Notes: a model not told the origin generated them from the sequence alone. Shown: positions 27,401-35,683, counted from the first letter of the stretch. The stretch: 64,000 nucleotides of DNA from Caulobacteraceae bacterium (GCA_027452265.1 DAIDGR010000110.1:1-64000), one strand, 5' to 3'. Program-made: numbers and translations.

Positions 27401-27910
27401 GCCATCGAAGCCCTGGAGGCGGAGGGCCGCGAGCGCCTGATCGCCGCGTTCCAGGTGATCGATGGTCATTTCCGAGACCTTTTCACCACCCTGTTCCAGG
27501 GCGGCGAGGCGCAGCTGCGTCTCGTGGAGTCAGCCGACCCGTTGGAATCGGGCCTGGAGATCTATGCCTGCCCACCGGGCAAACGCCTGACGGTGATGAG
27601 CCTGATGAGCGGCGGCGAGCAGGCCCTGACGGCGACGGCCCTGATCTTTGCCGTGTTTCTGGCCCATCCGGCTCCGATCTGCGTCCTGGACGAGGTGGAC
27701 GCGCCTCTGGACGACGCCAATGTCGAACGCTTCTGCAATCTGCTCGACGCCATGCGCGCCCGGGCGGCGACGCGCTTTCTGGCCATCACCCACAATCCCC
27801 TGACCATGTCGCGAATGGACAGGTTGTTCGGGGTCACGATGCGCGAAAAGGGCGTGTCGCAACTGGTCTCGGTGGATCTGGGCGAAGCCAGGGCCCTGGC
27901 GGCGAGCTGA
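24455..27910 (+). CDS. smc: Chromosome segregation protein Smc
   Basis: Predicted 1151 residues. N-terminal Walker A is GPNGCGKSN (residues 31-39), with the Q-loop region LRWVMGATSAKALRGEGMDDVIF. Two long coiled coils (about 170-490 and 620-1000, rich in Ala, Glu and Arg heptads) flank a short hinge near residues 500-600. The C-terminal signature is LMSGGEQALTA (about 1050), and Walker B is CVLDEVDAPLDDAN (about 1075). Smc compacts and segregates the chromosome with ScpA and ScpB, which are not here. Co-location with ccrM, mutY and DUF721 gives a replication-related block. Confidence 0.97.
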   Translation: MQINRLRLSGFKSFVDPVDFPIAPGLTGVIGPNGCGKSNLLEALRWVMGATSAKALRGEGMDDVIFAGAAGRPPRTHAEVTIDLDNTNRDGPAAFAAAPLIQVSRRIVRGQGSTFRINGAETRARDVQLLFADASTGANSPALVRQGQISELIAAKPQNRRRILEEAAGVGGLHGRRHEALLRLRAAEANLARLEDVAREVEVNAQRLRREARTAVRYKLLAEEIRQIEAGLVLARWREAEEALRAARAVESEASRRAEEAVRAAARASAALLEAEAPLARQREEVQIAAAVRARLALDIDRAERDLAAATAERERLTREIVRLGEDSAREAEIGQDAALALARLEAERARLEAEIRDAPERLPALEEAATEAEAGRARAEAALEALTARLAAREAERGAAQAARDAAQANLVRMTDALARARAERDALAGPSEAALIAARAAREAAEAGEAAARQALEDAEADRSGRARIEAEARDVLRAALDERASAKAEADGLARLTRSANEPSFPQALEAIDVASGLEPALAAALGDDLAAALDPKAASFWGGGPTPAAPDWPPGVEPLAVHVKAPAALTARLALIGLATRMDGPRLQPSLPVGARLVSREGDLWRWDGFVSTAQAPRPAQVRLEQRNRLAALETRVATLHAAAEAAREAHAAAASALRDADQAVLAARAAPGPAASRAAAAREALLALEREATLTSARRHALDDTVARLEAEQREAQDRATQAADALATAPEIGAEARAEVAAARETAGAARERAFAARTERDREQAAKADRESRLASVGQDQDRWRRRGEEAKAREAALEAATTAARTALERADEAPALAQRRRQDLAEQDRLAHARETAAADALQGAEATRGARERDLRQAEAAAGEARAELAAARARLEAAATRRDEAASEVRETTGREPDSATLSDVAPDAPSASSAEGESVDHRLGRLRGELASLGAVNLRAEEDLAELAPRLAELAGEREDLLGALTRLRRAIEALEAEGRERLIAAFQVIDGHFRDLFTTLFQGGEAQLRLVESADPLESGLEIYACPPGKRLTVMSLMSGGEQALTATALIFAVFLAHPAPICVLDEVDAPLDDANVERFCNLLDAMRARAATRFLAITHNPLTMSRMDRLFGVTMREKGVSQLVSVDLGEARALAAS

Positions 27911-28001
27911 CCGTCGCCGATCCGGACGAGCGCAGGGCCGCTGCGCATGCTCAATCCGTTTCAGTATATAATTCAATATCTTATTGGAGGTTTTCGCGGT
28001 C

Positions 28002-28028
28002 TTGACCTGGGCCGGTCGCCTCTATAGG
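28002..28028 (+). promoter_or_regulatory. Promoter candidate for the F0 operon
   Basis: TTGACC (28002-28007) and TATAGG (28023-28028) are 15 bases apart, about 65 bases before the atpI start. The stretch just before (about 27960-27985) is unusually AT-rich for this genome (TATATAATTCAATATCTTAT), which fits a strong promoter region. Confidence 0.4.
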
Positions 28029-28093
28029 TTCCGCGCCGTTCCGGACGGCCTTTTGGGGGGTGCGAAAGGTCGATGGGGCAGTCGTGAGGCCTC

Positions 28094-28474
28094 ATGCCTG
28101 ATCCCGTGGACTCTCCCGAAGACCCTCTCGGGCGTCTGGATAATCGGATCAAGGCCTTCGAGGCGGGTCGCAGAAAGACCGTCGTCTCACTGGATCAGAG
28201 CGCGGCCGACGGCTATCGCATGCTGGCCCAGATGCTTGGCGGGGTCTTGGGGGGACTGGGCTTTGGCTGGCTTTTCGACCATCTGGTCGGAACCGCGCCG
28301 CTGGGTCTCCTGACGGGTTTGATTTTCGGGGCGGGTCTTTCGATCTTTGCCTCGATCCGCACCGCGCTTCGGCTCAGCGCGCGAACGGCGATGACGACCA
28401 CCGAGCCAAAGACAGTGAAGACGCGGCGGAGCCTCTCTCCCGCGTCGCCAGAGGAACTGGAAGAAGACGACTGA
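28094..28474 (+). CDS. atpI: ATP synthase protein I (AtpI-like)
   Basis: Predicted 126 residues. The middle (GYRMLAQMLGGVLGGLGFGWLFDHLVGTAPLGLLTGLIFG) has two membrane segments typical of AtpI, which helps assemble the c-ring or transport Mg2+. The N-terminus is hydrophilic with DNRIKAFEA, and the C-terminus ends in an acidic tail (PEELEEDD). The gene leads the F0 operon and its stop overlaps the atpB start by one base (TGATG), showing translational coupling. Confidence 0.85.
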   Translation: MPDPVDSPEDPLGRLDNRIKAFEAGRRKTVVSLDQSAADGYRMLAQMLGGVLGGLGFGWLFDHLVGTAPLGLLTGLIFGAGLSIFASIRTALRLSARTAMTTTEPKTVKTRRSLSPASPEELEEDD

Positions 28475-29271
28475 TGGCCGCTATCGAGCCTATGGAGCAG
28501 TTTCTGGTGCGCAAGATCGCGCCGCTGCCGCCCGTGGTCGTCCCGGGCCTGGGGCCGGTCGATCTGTCCATCACCAATTCGGTGCTGGTCATGCTGATCG
28601 CCGCCGCCGTCCTGATGCTGTTCTTCCTCGCCGCCGCGCGGCGGCAAGTGGTGCCGGGCCGGATGCAGGCGGCGGCCGAGATGATCTACGGCATGGTCGA
28701 CAACGTCCTCACAGGCGGGATCATTGGCGACAAGGGCCGGGCATATCTGCCCTTCATCTTCACCCTGTTCCTGCTGATCGCCTGCCTGAATGTTCTCGGT
28801 CTGGCGCCGGGCGGCTTTTCCGTCACCGCACAGCTTGCCGTGACATCGGCCCTGGCGGTGATGACCTTCCTGACCGTGATCATCGTCGGCTTCGTGCTCA
28901 ACGGCCTGTCCTTCTTCAAGCTGTTCATGCCTTCAGGCATGCCCCTGCCCATGGCGCTCCTGATCATGCCGATCGAGCTGATCTCGTTCTTTGTCCGCCC
29001 CCTGACCCTGGCCATGCGACTGTTCGGCAACATGCTGGGCGGCCACGTGGTGACCTACATGTTCGCCAGCTTTGTGGTTGGCCTCGGCCTGTTTGGCCTC
29101 GAAGGCGCCGGAATCGCCAAGCTTGGCCTCCTGGGGTCGGGCGTGTCCTTCGCTTTGATCGTGGCGTTGATGACCCTGGAGTTCGTCGTCGCTTTCCTTC
29201 AGGCCTTCGTTTTCGCGGCCTTGGCCTGCGTCTATCTCAATGAGGTCGTGAACCTCGGTCACGGCCACTAA
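28474..29271 (+). CDS. atpB: ATP synthase F0 subunit a
   Basis: Predicted 265 residues with five or more membrane helices. The essential arginine region is RPLTLAMRLFGNMLGGH, and the final helix carries LEFVVAFLQAFVFAALACVY followed by LNEVVNLGHGH. Subunit a forms the proton half-channels that face the c-ring. It overlaps atpI and precedes atpE by 45 bases. Only F0 genes are in this locus; F1 genes (atpHAGDC) must lie elsewhere, as is usual for alphaproteobacteria. Confidence 0.96.
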   Translation: MAAIEPMEQFLVRKIAPLPPVVVPGLGPVDLSITNSVLVMLIAAAVLMLFFLAAARRQVVPGRMQAAAEMIYGMVDNVLTGGIIGDKGRAYLPFIFTLFLLIACLNVLGLAPGGFSVTAQLAVTSALAVMTFLTVIIVGFVLNGLSFFKLFMPSGMPLPMALLIMPIELISFFVRPLTLAMRLFGNMLGGHVVTYMFASFVVGLGLFGLEGAGIAKLGLLGSGVSFALIVALMTLEFVVAFLQAFVFAALACVYLNEVVNLGHGH

Positions 29272-29316
29272 AGCCCCCTTCTCTCATCAAGCTTCCACCA
29301 GAGGACTTTGATCTCC

Positions 29317-29547
29317 ATGGACGAAACTGCAGCCAAGTACATCGGCGCCGGCCTGGCCATGACCGGCCTCATCGGCGCGGGCGCCGGCCTCGGCATCCTG
29401 TTCGGCAACTACCTGCAAGCCGCGATGCGCAACCCCGCCGCCGCCGCGTCAGAGCGGGTGTGGATGTTCCTGGGCATGGCGCTGGCCGAGTCCATGGGCA
29501 TCTTTGGCCTGGTCATGGGCTTCGTCATCCTGTTCGTGAAGGTCTGA
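29317..29547 (+). CDS. atpE: ATP synthase F0 subunit c
   Basis: Predicted 76 residues, two helices. GAGAGLGILFGNYLQAAMRNP is the first helix and loop, and the proton-carrying Glu is in MALAESMGIFGL on helix 2. ATG 29317 is selected because GAGGA (29301-29305) is at a normal 11 bases, while the earlier in-frame TTG 29308 would be only two bases from it. Part of the atpI-B-E-F'-F operon. Confidence 0.95.
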   Translation: MDETAAKYIGAGLAMTGLIGAGAGLGILFGNYLQAAMRNPAAAASERVWMFLGMALAESMGIFGLVMGFVILFVKV

Positions 29548-29578
29548 CGGCCTCAACGCGACAGGAACCGCAAGCGTC

Positions 29579-30112
29579 ATGGCTGGTCTCCCCCCCGCGC
29601 CCCCGCCCGCAGGCGGCTCAGGCGGTCTGCCGCAGTTCGACGTGTCGAACTGGCCGGGCCAGATGGTCTGGATTCTGATCATCTTCGCTGTGCTCTACGC
29701 CTTCATGGCGTGGATCATCCTGCCGCGTATCTCCAAGACCATCGACGCGCGCGAGGACGCCATTTCCGGCGATATCGGAGAGGCGCGGCGCCTGCGGGAT
29801 CAGGCCCAGGCCGAAGCGGAGCAGGCGGCCCAGGAAGTGGCTCAGGCGCGCGCCCAGGGCCTGCGTCTGGCGGCCCAGGCCCAGGCTGAGGCCAAGGCCA
29901 AGGCCGCCGCGCGCCAGGCGGAGGAAGAAGCCAAGTTGAACGACCTGGTCCTCGCCGCCGAAGCCCGGATCGCCGAAGCGCGGAGCGAGGCCATGGCCCA
30001 CGTGCGGACCATCGCCCAGGACGCCGCCGGAGCGATGGTCGAACGACTCACGGGCGTCGCCGCCAGCGGCCCAGAGTTGACCCGCGCCCTCACCGCGCAC
30101 GACGCCGCCTGA
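29579..30112 (+). CDS. atpF': ATP synthase F0 subunit b'
   Basis: Predicted 177 residues. One N-terminal membrane helix (MVWILIIFAVLYAFMAWIILP) follows a Pro-rich leader, then RISKTIDAREDAISGDI and a long Ala/Glu-rich coiled coil typical of the peripheral stalk. The b' and b subunits are paired genes in alphaproteobacteria, and this is the first of the two. It begins 31 bases after atpE, and the next gene starts 15 bases after its end. Confidence 0.93.
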   Translation: MAGLPPAPPPAGGSGGLPQFDVSNWPGQMVWILIIFAVLYAFMAWIILPRISKTIDAREDAISGDIGEARRLRDQAQAEAEQAAQEVAQARAQGLRLAAQAQAEAKAKAAARQAEEEAKLNDLVLAAEARIAEARSEAMAHVRTIAQDAAGAMVERLTGVAASGPELTRALTAHDAA

Positions 30113-30127
30113 TCGGAGAGCCTGGAC

Positions 30128-30631
30128 GTGCCTTCAGCCCTGACCAATCCGCAGGACGCCGAGTTCTGGATCTTTATCGCTCTGGTCCTGCTGGCGATCG
30201 TGATGTGGCGCGCCAAGGTTCCGTCTACCGCCGCCAAGGCGCTGGATGCCGCCGGCGACAAGGTGCGCGCCCAGCTGGATGAAGCCCAGCGCCTTCGCGA
30301 GGAAGCCGAGACCCTGCTGGCCAAGATCCGCGCCGACCGCCTTGAGGCCGAGCGCGGCGCCGCCGAGCTTCTGAAGGCCGCCGAGGAAGACGCCGAGCGC
30401 CTTCGGGTGAGCGCCGCAGCCAAGCTGGAGGACGATATCAAGCGCCGGGCCAGGATGGCCGAACAAAAGATCGCCCTGGCCGAGGCTCAGGCGGCTCAGG
30501 ACGTGAAGACGGCGGCCGCCGATCTGGCCGCACTGACGGCCGAGGCCATTTTGGCCGCGCGCGTCACCGTCGCCAAGAGCGACCCGCTGATCGATCAGGG
30601 CCTCAAGGATCTGGGTTCGCGTCTGAGCTGA
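30128..30631 (+). CDS. atpF: ATP synthase F0 subunit b
   Basis: Predicted 167 residues with GTG start (GTGCCTTCAGCC). A membrane helix (AEFWIFIALVLLAIVMW) near the N-terminus is followed by a charged coiled coil (RLREEAETLLAKIRADRLEA). It is the second peripheral stalk subunit. Operon end; it ends convergent with a small minus-strand gene 6 bases away. Confidence 0.94.
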   Translation: MPSALTNPQDAEFWIFIALVLLAIVMWRAKVPSTAAKALDAAGDKVRAQLDEAQRLREEAETLLAKIRADRLEAERGAAELLKAAEEDAERLRVSAAAKLEDDIKRRARMAEQKIALAEAQAAQDVKTAAADLAALTAEAILAARVTVAKSDPLIDQGLKDLGSRLS

Positions 30632-30637
30632 CGGGGT

Positions 30638-30862
30638 TCAGGCGGATACCGCCGGGCACGCAAAGCGCCCGGCAAGAGTCCCATTGCGCAAAAAGACCGA
30701 TATTTCCGAGGCTTGGCCCGCCAGAGCCAGCCGCTTGGCAAGGACCATGGCCGCATCCTCGGCCCGTGCGCCGCTCGAGAACATCTGAAGGTTGGCGGTC
30801 AGGTCCTGGCGCACGGCCCAGCCCTCGCCCAAGGGCTCGATCCGAATCCGATTGACTGTCAT
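30638..30862 (-). CDS. Small hypothetical protein (74 residues)
   Basis: Predicted protein MTVNRIRIEPLGEGWAVRQD.. preceded by a GGAG ribosome site nine bases upstream of the ATG, so translation is likely. It has an even mix of charged and hydrophobic residues, with LAKRLALAGQASEISVFLRN in the middle, suggesting a small alpha/beta fold. No membrane segment or signal peptide. I do not recognise the family. It follows pgi on the same strand after about 230 bases, part of which is a CIR-like repeat. Confidence 0.6.
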   Translation of the reverse strand: MTVNRIRIEPLGEGWAVRQDLTANLQMFSSGARAEDAAMVLAKRLALAGQASEISVFLRNGTLAGRFACPAVSA

Positions 30863-31038
30863 CGCGTATCTCCGGTCCCTATGGGGCGCGTCCCTGACGC
30901 GGCCCGAGCGACCCCCGTTTCAGCGAGACCGGGGCGCATTCGCCTTCACGGCCGTCATGAAACAAGCTCTACAAAGCCCGAAAGGCGGAAGAAGGGCGAG
31001 AGCGTGGCGCCTGCCTCTCCGATGCCGGCGGTCAGGCC

Positions 31039-31152
31039 AGAGCACGGTGCGTATTCGTGGAGTCGGCGAAGACGATGAATCGTGCTCTGTCTTAAAGTCC
31101 TTGAGCGCGTTGCGAAGCGCCGGGTTGGTTCCATCCAAGCGCAACGTGCTCC
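31039..31152 (+). repeat. CIR-like double-hairpin repeat, copy 2 (forms pgi 3' end)
   Basis: 114 bp, same structure as copy 1: outer arms AGAGCACGGT / ATCGTGCTCT (31039-31048 and 31079-31088, one wobble pair), then GAGCGCGTTGCG with GCAACGTGCTC as hairpin 2. GANTC sites are GAGTC (31060-31064) and GAATC (31077-31081); the first has a different middle base than copies 1 and 3 but still fits GANTC. The half from 31092 to 31152 is the end of the pgi coding region, and the TAA stop (31092-31094) lies between the hairpins. Confidence 0.88.
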
Positions 31153-32825
31153 AGGGCGCGAGCGACCAGCGCCTCAAGCGCCGTGAACCCCCCTTCGAGA
31201 TCCCCTCCCAGATCGATCCGCAACACCGGTCGTCCCCGCTCGGTCATGGCCGCCGCGTCTCCCAGGGCCTGGGCATCGACTAGGGTGCGAAAATCCATGG
31301 CCTGACCGGGAATGGCGAGGGGGGCGCCGGTCTGGTCCGTGAGCAGGATGAAGACGCCGCCGCCTGGCCCCCCTTTGAAGGCCTGGCCCGTGGAATGCAG
31401 GTAGCGCGGACCGAATTGGACGAGAACCGGCGCGCCGAGGCGTGCGGCAAGCGACGCGCGCAGGGCATTCATTCGCGCGAGATTGGCGTCGCTCTGATCG
31501 AGATAGGCCAGAAGCGCGATATAGCCGCGAGGCGCGGTCACGCCGTTGAGGTGACGTCGCAGCAGGGTTTCGGCGTCGCCTGAAGCCGGGGTCCCCGGAA
31601 ACAGGGCCAGACCCGCCGTGCGCGCGGCCGGCGCGGGCCGCGGCAGAACCCCGCTGGCGGTAAAGGCGTCGGCCAGCTCGCGGGTCTTGACCTTCGCCGC
31701 CTCCACATCCGGCTGATCGAAGGGATCGATCCCGAGCACGACCCCGGCCAGAGCCACCGCAATCTCCCAGCGCAGCGCCTCAGCCCAGAGGGCCTCGGGA
31801 CCGGGCAGACGAATCTCCACTCCAGGGGCCAGGACTTCATGGCTCGGAAGGGGCGCGGCGCCGCCGCCGACGAGCCCGATGTGGACGAACATCCGCTCCG
31901 CGCCCGGACCGCGCGCCTCCGCGCCAGGGCGCGACGCCTCGCCGACCACCGGAATGATGCCCTGGCCGTGCTTGCCAGTGGACTCGGCGACAAGCTGCTC
32001 AAGCCAGCCGGCCAGATCGGAGATCGCCGGATCGACCGACAGGGTCAGCTTGTCCCGCCCGGCTGCGGCGGCCACCCCCATCAGGGCCCCCAGTTCGAGC
32101 GCCGAGACGCTGAGATCCGAATCTGGCGCGCCGTTCAGGGTCTCCAGGATCGCCGCGATATCCAGCCCTATCAGCGCCGCGGGCACGAGGCCGAAGACGG
32201 AGAGCAGAGAGAACCGTCCCCCGATCTCAGGCTCGCCATGGAACAGGCGCCAGAAGCCCTTGGCCTTGGCCTCCGCCTCAAGCTTCGAGCCCGGGTCCGT
32301 GATGGCGATGAACCGCTGCGCCGCCCGGGCCGGCCCCTCGATCGCCGCCGCCCGGTCAAAGACATGCCGATAGAGAACGTCCGGCTCCAGGGTCGAGCCT
32401 GACTTGCTGGCGATCACCACCAGGGTCCGGGTTAAATCCAGCCTCTCCAGGATCCGGGCGGCCTGCGCCGGGTGGGTGGAGTCAAGCACGCACAGCCGCG
32501 GAAAACCCGGCCGCGCCCCAAAGGTCCGGGCGATCATCTCGGGGCCAAGGCTCGATCCGCCCATGCCGATCAGAAGAACATCCGATACGGCGCGGTCACG
32601 GACCTCGGCGGACAGGGCCGCCAGAGCGGCGATATCCACGGCCTTGCCGCGCGCCGCATCGATCCATCCAAGCCACCCGCCCGCAACACCGCCCGGCCAA
32701 AGCGAGCCGTCCTTGGCCCAAAGCCGCGCGAGCCATCCCTCCTTCCGGGCGCGGTCCAGGACGGTGCGCCATGCGTCCTTCGCGTCTCCGGGTCGCAAGG
32801 TCTGTCGGATCGCGGAGGAGGTCAT
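31092..32825 (-). CDS. pgi: Glucose-6-phosphate isomerase, repeat-derived C-terminus
   Basis: Predicted 577 residues from MTSSAIRQTLRP. The motif set (GMGGSSLGPEMIARTFG near residue 84, VIASKSGSTLEPD near 137, ITDPGSKLE, GGRFSLLSVFGLVPAAL) matches the isomerase half of the bifunctional transaldolase/phosphoglucose isomerase family rather than classical Pgi; the transaldolase domain is absent. It interconverts glucose-6-phosphate and fructose-6-phosphate. The last 19-20 residues (EHVALGWNQPGASQRAQGL) and the stop come from a CIR-like repeat, so the original C-terminus was replaced or extended. Divergent from metX. Confidence 0.9.
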   Translation of the reverse strand: MTSSAIRQTLRPGDAKDAWRTVLDRARKEGWLARLWAKDGSLWPGGVAGGWLGWIDAARGKAVDIAALAALSAEVRDRAVSDVLLIGMGGSSLGPEMIARTFGARPGFPRLCVLDSTHPAQAARILERLDLTRTLVVIASKSGSTLEPDVLYRHVFDRAAAIEGPARAAQRFIAITDPGSKLEAEAKAKGFWRLFHGEPEIGGRFSLLSVFGLVPAALIGLDIAAILETLNGAPDSDLSVSALELGALMGVAAAAGRDKLTLSVDPAISDLAGWLEQLVAESTGKHGQGIIPVVGEASRPGAEARGPGAERMFVHIGLVGGGAAPLPSHEVLAPGVEIRLPGPEALWAEALRWEIAVALAGVVLGIDPFDQPDVEAAKVKTRELADAFTASGVLPRPAPAARTAGLALFPGTPASGDAETLLRRHLNGVTAPRGYIALLAYLDQSDANLARMNALRASLAARLGAPVLVQFGPRYLHSTGQAFKGGPGGGVFILLTDQTGAPLAIPGQAMDFRTLVDAQALGDAAAMTERGRPVLRIDLGGDLEGGFTALEALVARALEHVALGWNQPGASQRAQGL

Positions 32826-32944
32826 GGCTCGCAGTTCGCGCCCCAAGGCGCGCGGGTCAAGGCGCCTTGGCCTCGCCGGGATCATTCCCCGGGCTTGCCC
32901 CTGGAGATTGACATTGCCGCGCGGGCGCCGCTCCTCACGCCTCC

Positions 32945-34105
32945 ATGACGCGTGCGGCGGACATTCTCACCACGGCGCCGGGCGACGAAGGCGTCATGAT
33001 CTTCGGGCCCGAAGCCCCGCTCCTGCTCGACGGCGGGGGCCGTATCGAGTCGCTCGCCCTGGCCTATCGCACCTATGGCGCGCTCAATGCGGCGCGCTCC
33101 AACGCCATCCTGATCTGTCATCCCCTGACCCTTGACCAGAATGTCGCCGAGCCGGTCGCGGCCGGCGCCCGACGCGCCTGGTGGCCCAGCCTGGTCGGAC
33201 CGGGGCGGCCGATCGATCCTGAGCGTCATTTCATCATCTGCTCGAATATTGTCGGCGGCTGCATGGGCAGCACCGGGCCCGGCTCGATCGACCCGGCAAG
33301 CGGACGGCCCTACGGACTGAGCTTCCCGGTCATCACCATCGGCGACATGGTCCGCGCCCAGGCCCTGCTGGTGGACCGCCTCGGGATCGAGACCCTGTTC
33401 GCCGTGGTCGGCGGCTCCATGGGCGGCATGCAGGTGCTGGAGTGGGCGGCCAGCTTTCCCGCGCGGCTGTTTTCAGCCGTCTGTCTGGCCTCGGCCGCGC
33501 GTCATTCGGCGCAGAACATCGCCCTGCACGAGGTGGGGCGTCAGGCGATCATGGCCGACCCAGACTGGCGCGGCGGCGACTACGCCCTGCACGGCGTACG
33601 ACCGGAAAAGGGGCTGGCCGTGGCCCGCATGGCCGCGCACATCACCTATCTCTCGGAATCGGCCCTGACCCGAAAGTTCGGACGCGAACTGCAGCGGGAC
33701 GGGCTCTCCTGGGGATTCGACGCCGACTTCCAGGTGGAGAGCTATCTGCGTCATCAAGGCGCCAGTTTCGTCGACCGTTTCGACGCCAACTCCTATCTCT
33801 ATATCACCCGGGCCATGGACTATTTCGACCTTGCCGCCGGCCATCCGGGTGGCCTCGCCGGGGCCTTGTCCGGCGCGCGCCACGTGCGCTTCTGCGTCGC
33901 CTCATTCACCTCGGACTGGCTCTATCCCACCTCCGAGAGCCGAGAGATCGTCCGGGCCCTGAACCTAGCGGGCGCCCCCACCAGCTTTCTGGAGATCGAT
34001 ACGGATCGTGGCCACGACGCGTTCCTTCTGGACGAGCCCGTCCTGACGGCCGCCCTGGCGGGATTTCTTGACTCTGCCGGGCGCGTCCGAGGCCTTCAGG
34101 CATGA
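32945..34105 (+). CDS. metX: Homoserine O-acetyltransferase
   Basis: Predicted 386 residues of the alpha/beta hydrolase fold. The nucleophile elbow is [12 protein letters not shown] (about 156), the oxyanion/N-terminal motif is [20 protein letters not shown], and the catalytic Asp and His are in [11 protein letters not shown] (about 323) and [11 protein letters not shown] (about 352). It acetylates homoserine using acetyl-CoA for methionine synthesis; whether it prefers succinyl-CoA cannot be told from sequence alone. metW overlaps its end by four bases. No SAM-II riboswitch was recognised in the 119-bp leader. Confidence 0.93.
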   Translation: MTRAADILTTAPGDEGVMIFGPEAPLLLDGGGRIESLALAYRTYGALNAARSNAILICHPLTLDQNVAEPVAAGARRAWWPSLVGPGRPIDPERHFIICSNIVGGCMGSTGPGSIDPASGRPYGLSFPVITIGDMVRAQALLVDRLGIETLFAVVGGSMGGMQVLEWAASFPARLFSAVCLASAARHSAQNIALHEVGRQAIMADPDWRGGDYALHGVRPEKGLAVARMAAHITYLSESALTRKFGRELQRDGLSWGFDADFQVESYLRHQGASFVDRFDANSYLYITRAMDYFDLAAGHPGGLAGALSGARHVRFCVASFTSDWLYPTSESREIVRALNLAGAPTSFLEIDTDRGHDAFLLDEPVLTAALAGFLDSAGRVRGLQA

Positions 34106-34722
34106 CGACGGCGCCGATCCGCGAGGACTTCGCCGAGATCCTGCGTCTGGTCGGCCCGGGCGCCCGGGTCCTGGATGTGGGCTGCGGCGAGGGCGAACTG
34201 CTCGACCTCCTGACCCGCGAGCGGGGCGCCGACGCCCGGGGCCTGGAGATCAGCCCCGAAGGTGTGGCCGCCTGCCTGTCCCTGGGGCTTGCGGTGATGC
34301 AGGGCGATGCGGATCGTGACCTGGCCAGCTTCCCGGCCAACGCCTTCGACTATGTCATCCTCTCCCGTACGCTGCAGGCGATGCGCGATCCCCGGGCTGT
34401 GCTTGAGGAGATGCTGCGGATTGGCGAGCGGGCGATCGTCACCGTCCCGAATTTCGGCCACTGGCGTGTGCGTCTCGACCTCCTTGTCCACGGCCGTATG
34501 CCCGTGACGGGCGCCCTGCCCGAGCCCTGGTGGTCCACACCCAATATCCACCTCTGCACCATCGCCGATTTCATCGATCTGGCTCAGGCCCTGGATCTTG
34601 AGATCGAGACCAGCGCGGCTCTGACCTCTGGACAGCGGGCGCGCCCCATGACCGGCGCACGCCTTTTGGAAAATTGGCGCGCCGAGTCCGCCCTCTTCAT
34701 GCTCCGTCGTCGGCGAGGTTAA
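34102..34722 (+). CDS. metW: Methionine biosynthesis protein MetW
   Basis: Predicted 206 residues, ATGA overlap with metX. An AdoMet-binding motif [15 protein letters not shown] is near residue 23, followed by [14 protein letters not shown] and [28 protein letters not shown] is typical of MetW. It works with MetX in the O-acetylhomoserine step in alphaproteobacteria and many other bacteria. The 3' end overlaps the convergent methyltransferase by about 26 bases. Confidence 0.93.
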   Translation: MTTAPIREDFAEILRLVGPGARVLDVGCGEGELLDLLTRERGADARGLEISPEGVAACLSLGLAVMQGDADRDLASFPANAFDYVILSRTLQAMRDPRAVLEEMLRIGERAIVTVPNFGHWRVRLDLLVHGRMPVTGALPEPWWSTPNIHLCTIADFIDLAQALDLEIETSAALTSGQRARPMTGARLLENWRAESALFMLRRRRG

Positions 34723-35482
34723 GTCCGAGCGGCGCCTTGTCGAGCCGTCCGGATCGGGGCGCGCCCGCCGGAGACGGCGCAAAGACCGGGCGGGCCCGCG
34801 CCGGGACGCGCGCCGGCCGCGCCCTCGGCCGTACCGCGTGGACCTGCTTGACCGCCTCGATCAGAATCACGCCGGAAAGGCCCGGCAGAAGGCGCGCGCC
34901 GATCTGTTCGCACCCATCGGCCCACGGCGCCACGAACGCCCAGGGCGGCGCGTAGAGCGCGCGGGTCCACCCCACCGGCGTCAGGTTCGCCGCGACGATG
35001 CGCTCTTCGATCTGTCCGCGGCTAAAGGACCGGCCGTGGCCGAACGGCGTACGCTCAGCCAGGGCCCAGGCGCCGCGGCGCGCGGTCGCCGCCAGGATCA
35101 GACGCCCCGACGGCGAGAGGACGCGCGACAGCTCCGACAGGATCGCCGGCGGGTCCTCGCCCTCCTCCAGGGCGTGCACGGCCAGGATCCGGTCGAAGAA
35201 GGCGTTGGGAAAGGGCAGGCGCCCCTCCACGGCCAGGCAGGTGCGGTTGCGCGCGCCCAGGGGCCAGGGCTCCGCCCCCTGCCCCGCCGGCATGGCGGCC
35301 ACAACCCGCCGGCCCTCGCCGCCGAGGCCCTCCAGAAACGGGGTCGCGTAACCGAAGGCGAGCACGTCCAGGCCGCGCAGGTCGCTCCACACCTCGGAGA
35401 TCTTCCGCGCGATCATCCGCCGGGCCACGGTCCCGAGGGCGGAGGCGTAGAAGGTCCGCAGATCGACGACGGACTGGCGCAT
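34697..35482 (-). CDS. Class I SAM-dependent methyltransferase
   Basis: Predicted 261 residues. The SAM-binding region is LDVLAFGYATPFLEGL (about 38-54), followed by CLAVEGRLPFPNAFFDRILAVHALEE and LSELSRVLSPSGRLILAA, matching a methyltransferase type 11 fold. The C-terminal 60 residues (RPRARPARVPARARPVFAPS) are Arg/Pro-rich and probably flexible. It is divergent from gloB with about 200 bases between starts, an arrangement I recall as common in alphaproteobacteria. Substrate unknown. Confidence 0.85.
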   Translation of the reverse strand: MRQSVVDLRTFYASALGTVARRMIARKISEVWSDLRGLDVLAFGYATPFLEGLGGEGRRVVAAMPAGQGAEPWPLGARNRTCLAVEGRLPFPNAFFDRILAVHALEEGEDPPAILSELSRVLSPSGRLILAATARRGAWALAERTPFGHGRSFSRGQIEERIVAANLTPVGWTRALYAPPWAFVAPWADGCEQIGARLLPGLSGVILIEAVKQVHAVRPRARPARVPARARPVFAPSPAGAPRSGRLDKAPLGLNLADDGA

Positions 35483-35683
35483 GATCTCCCTTGGCCCCGA
35501 GCCACGACGCAGACGGCGCTAAGCGAGGCCAAGTCTAGCCGTGCGCGGGTGGGTCTGTCGCGGGTCACATCCCGCGCCGGTCATATCCGGCCATGGACCC
35601 CAGGCTCGCTTGATCGAGACGGATGCTCTGGCGCCTGTCGGCCCGGGATCGCCGATGCTATGCCGAAGAGGGAGGAACGACCC

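Noticed and set aside
27984..28313. 109-codon plus frame starting before atpI
   Set aside because: It overlaps the promoter and the atpI gene in another frame; composition does not resemble a protein.
32826..32944. SAM-II or similar riboswitch in the metX leader
   Set aside because: The leader does not contain the expected SAM-II stem and pseudoknot sequences; nothing else riboswitch-like was recognised.
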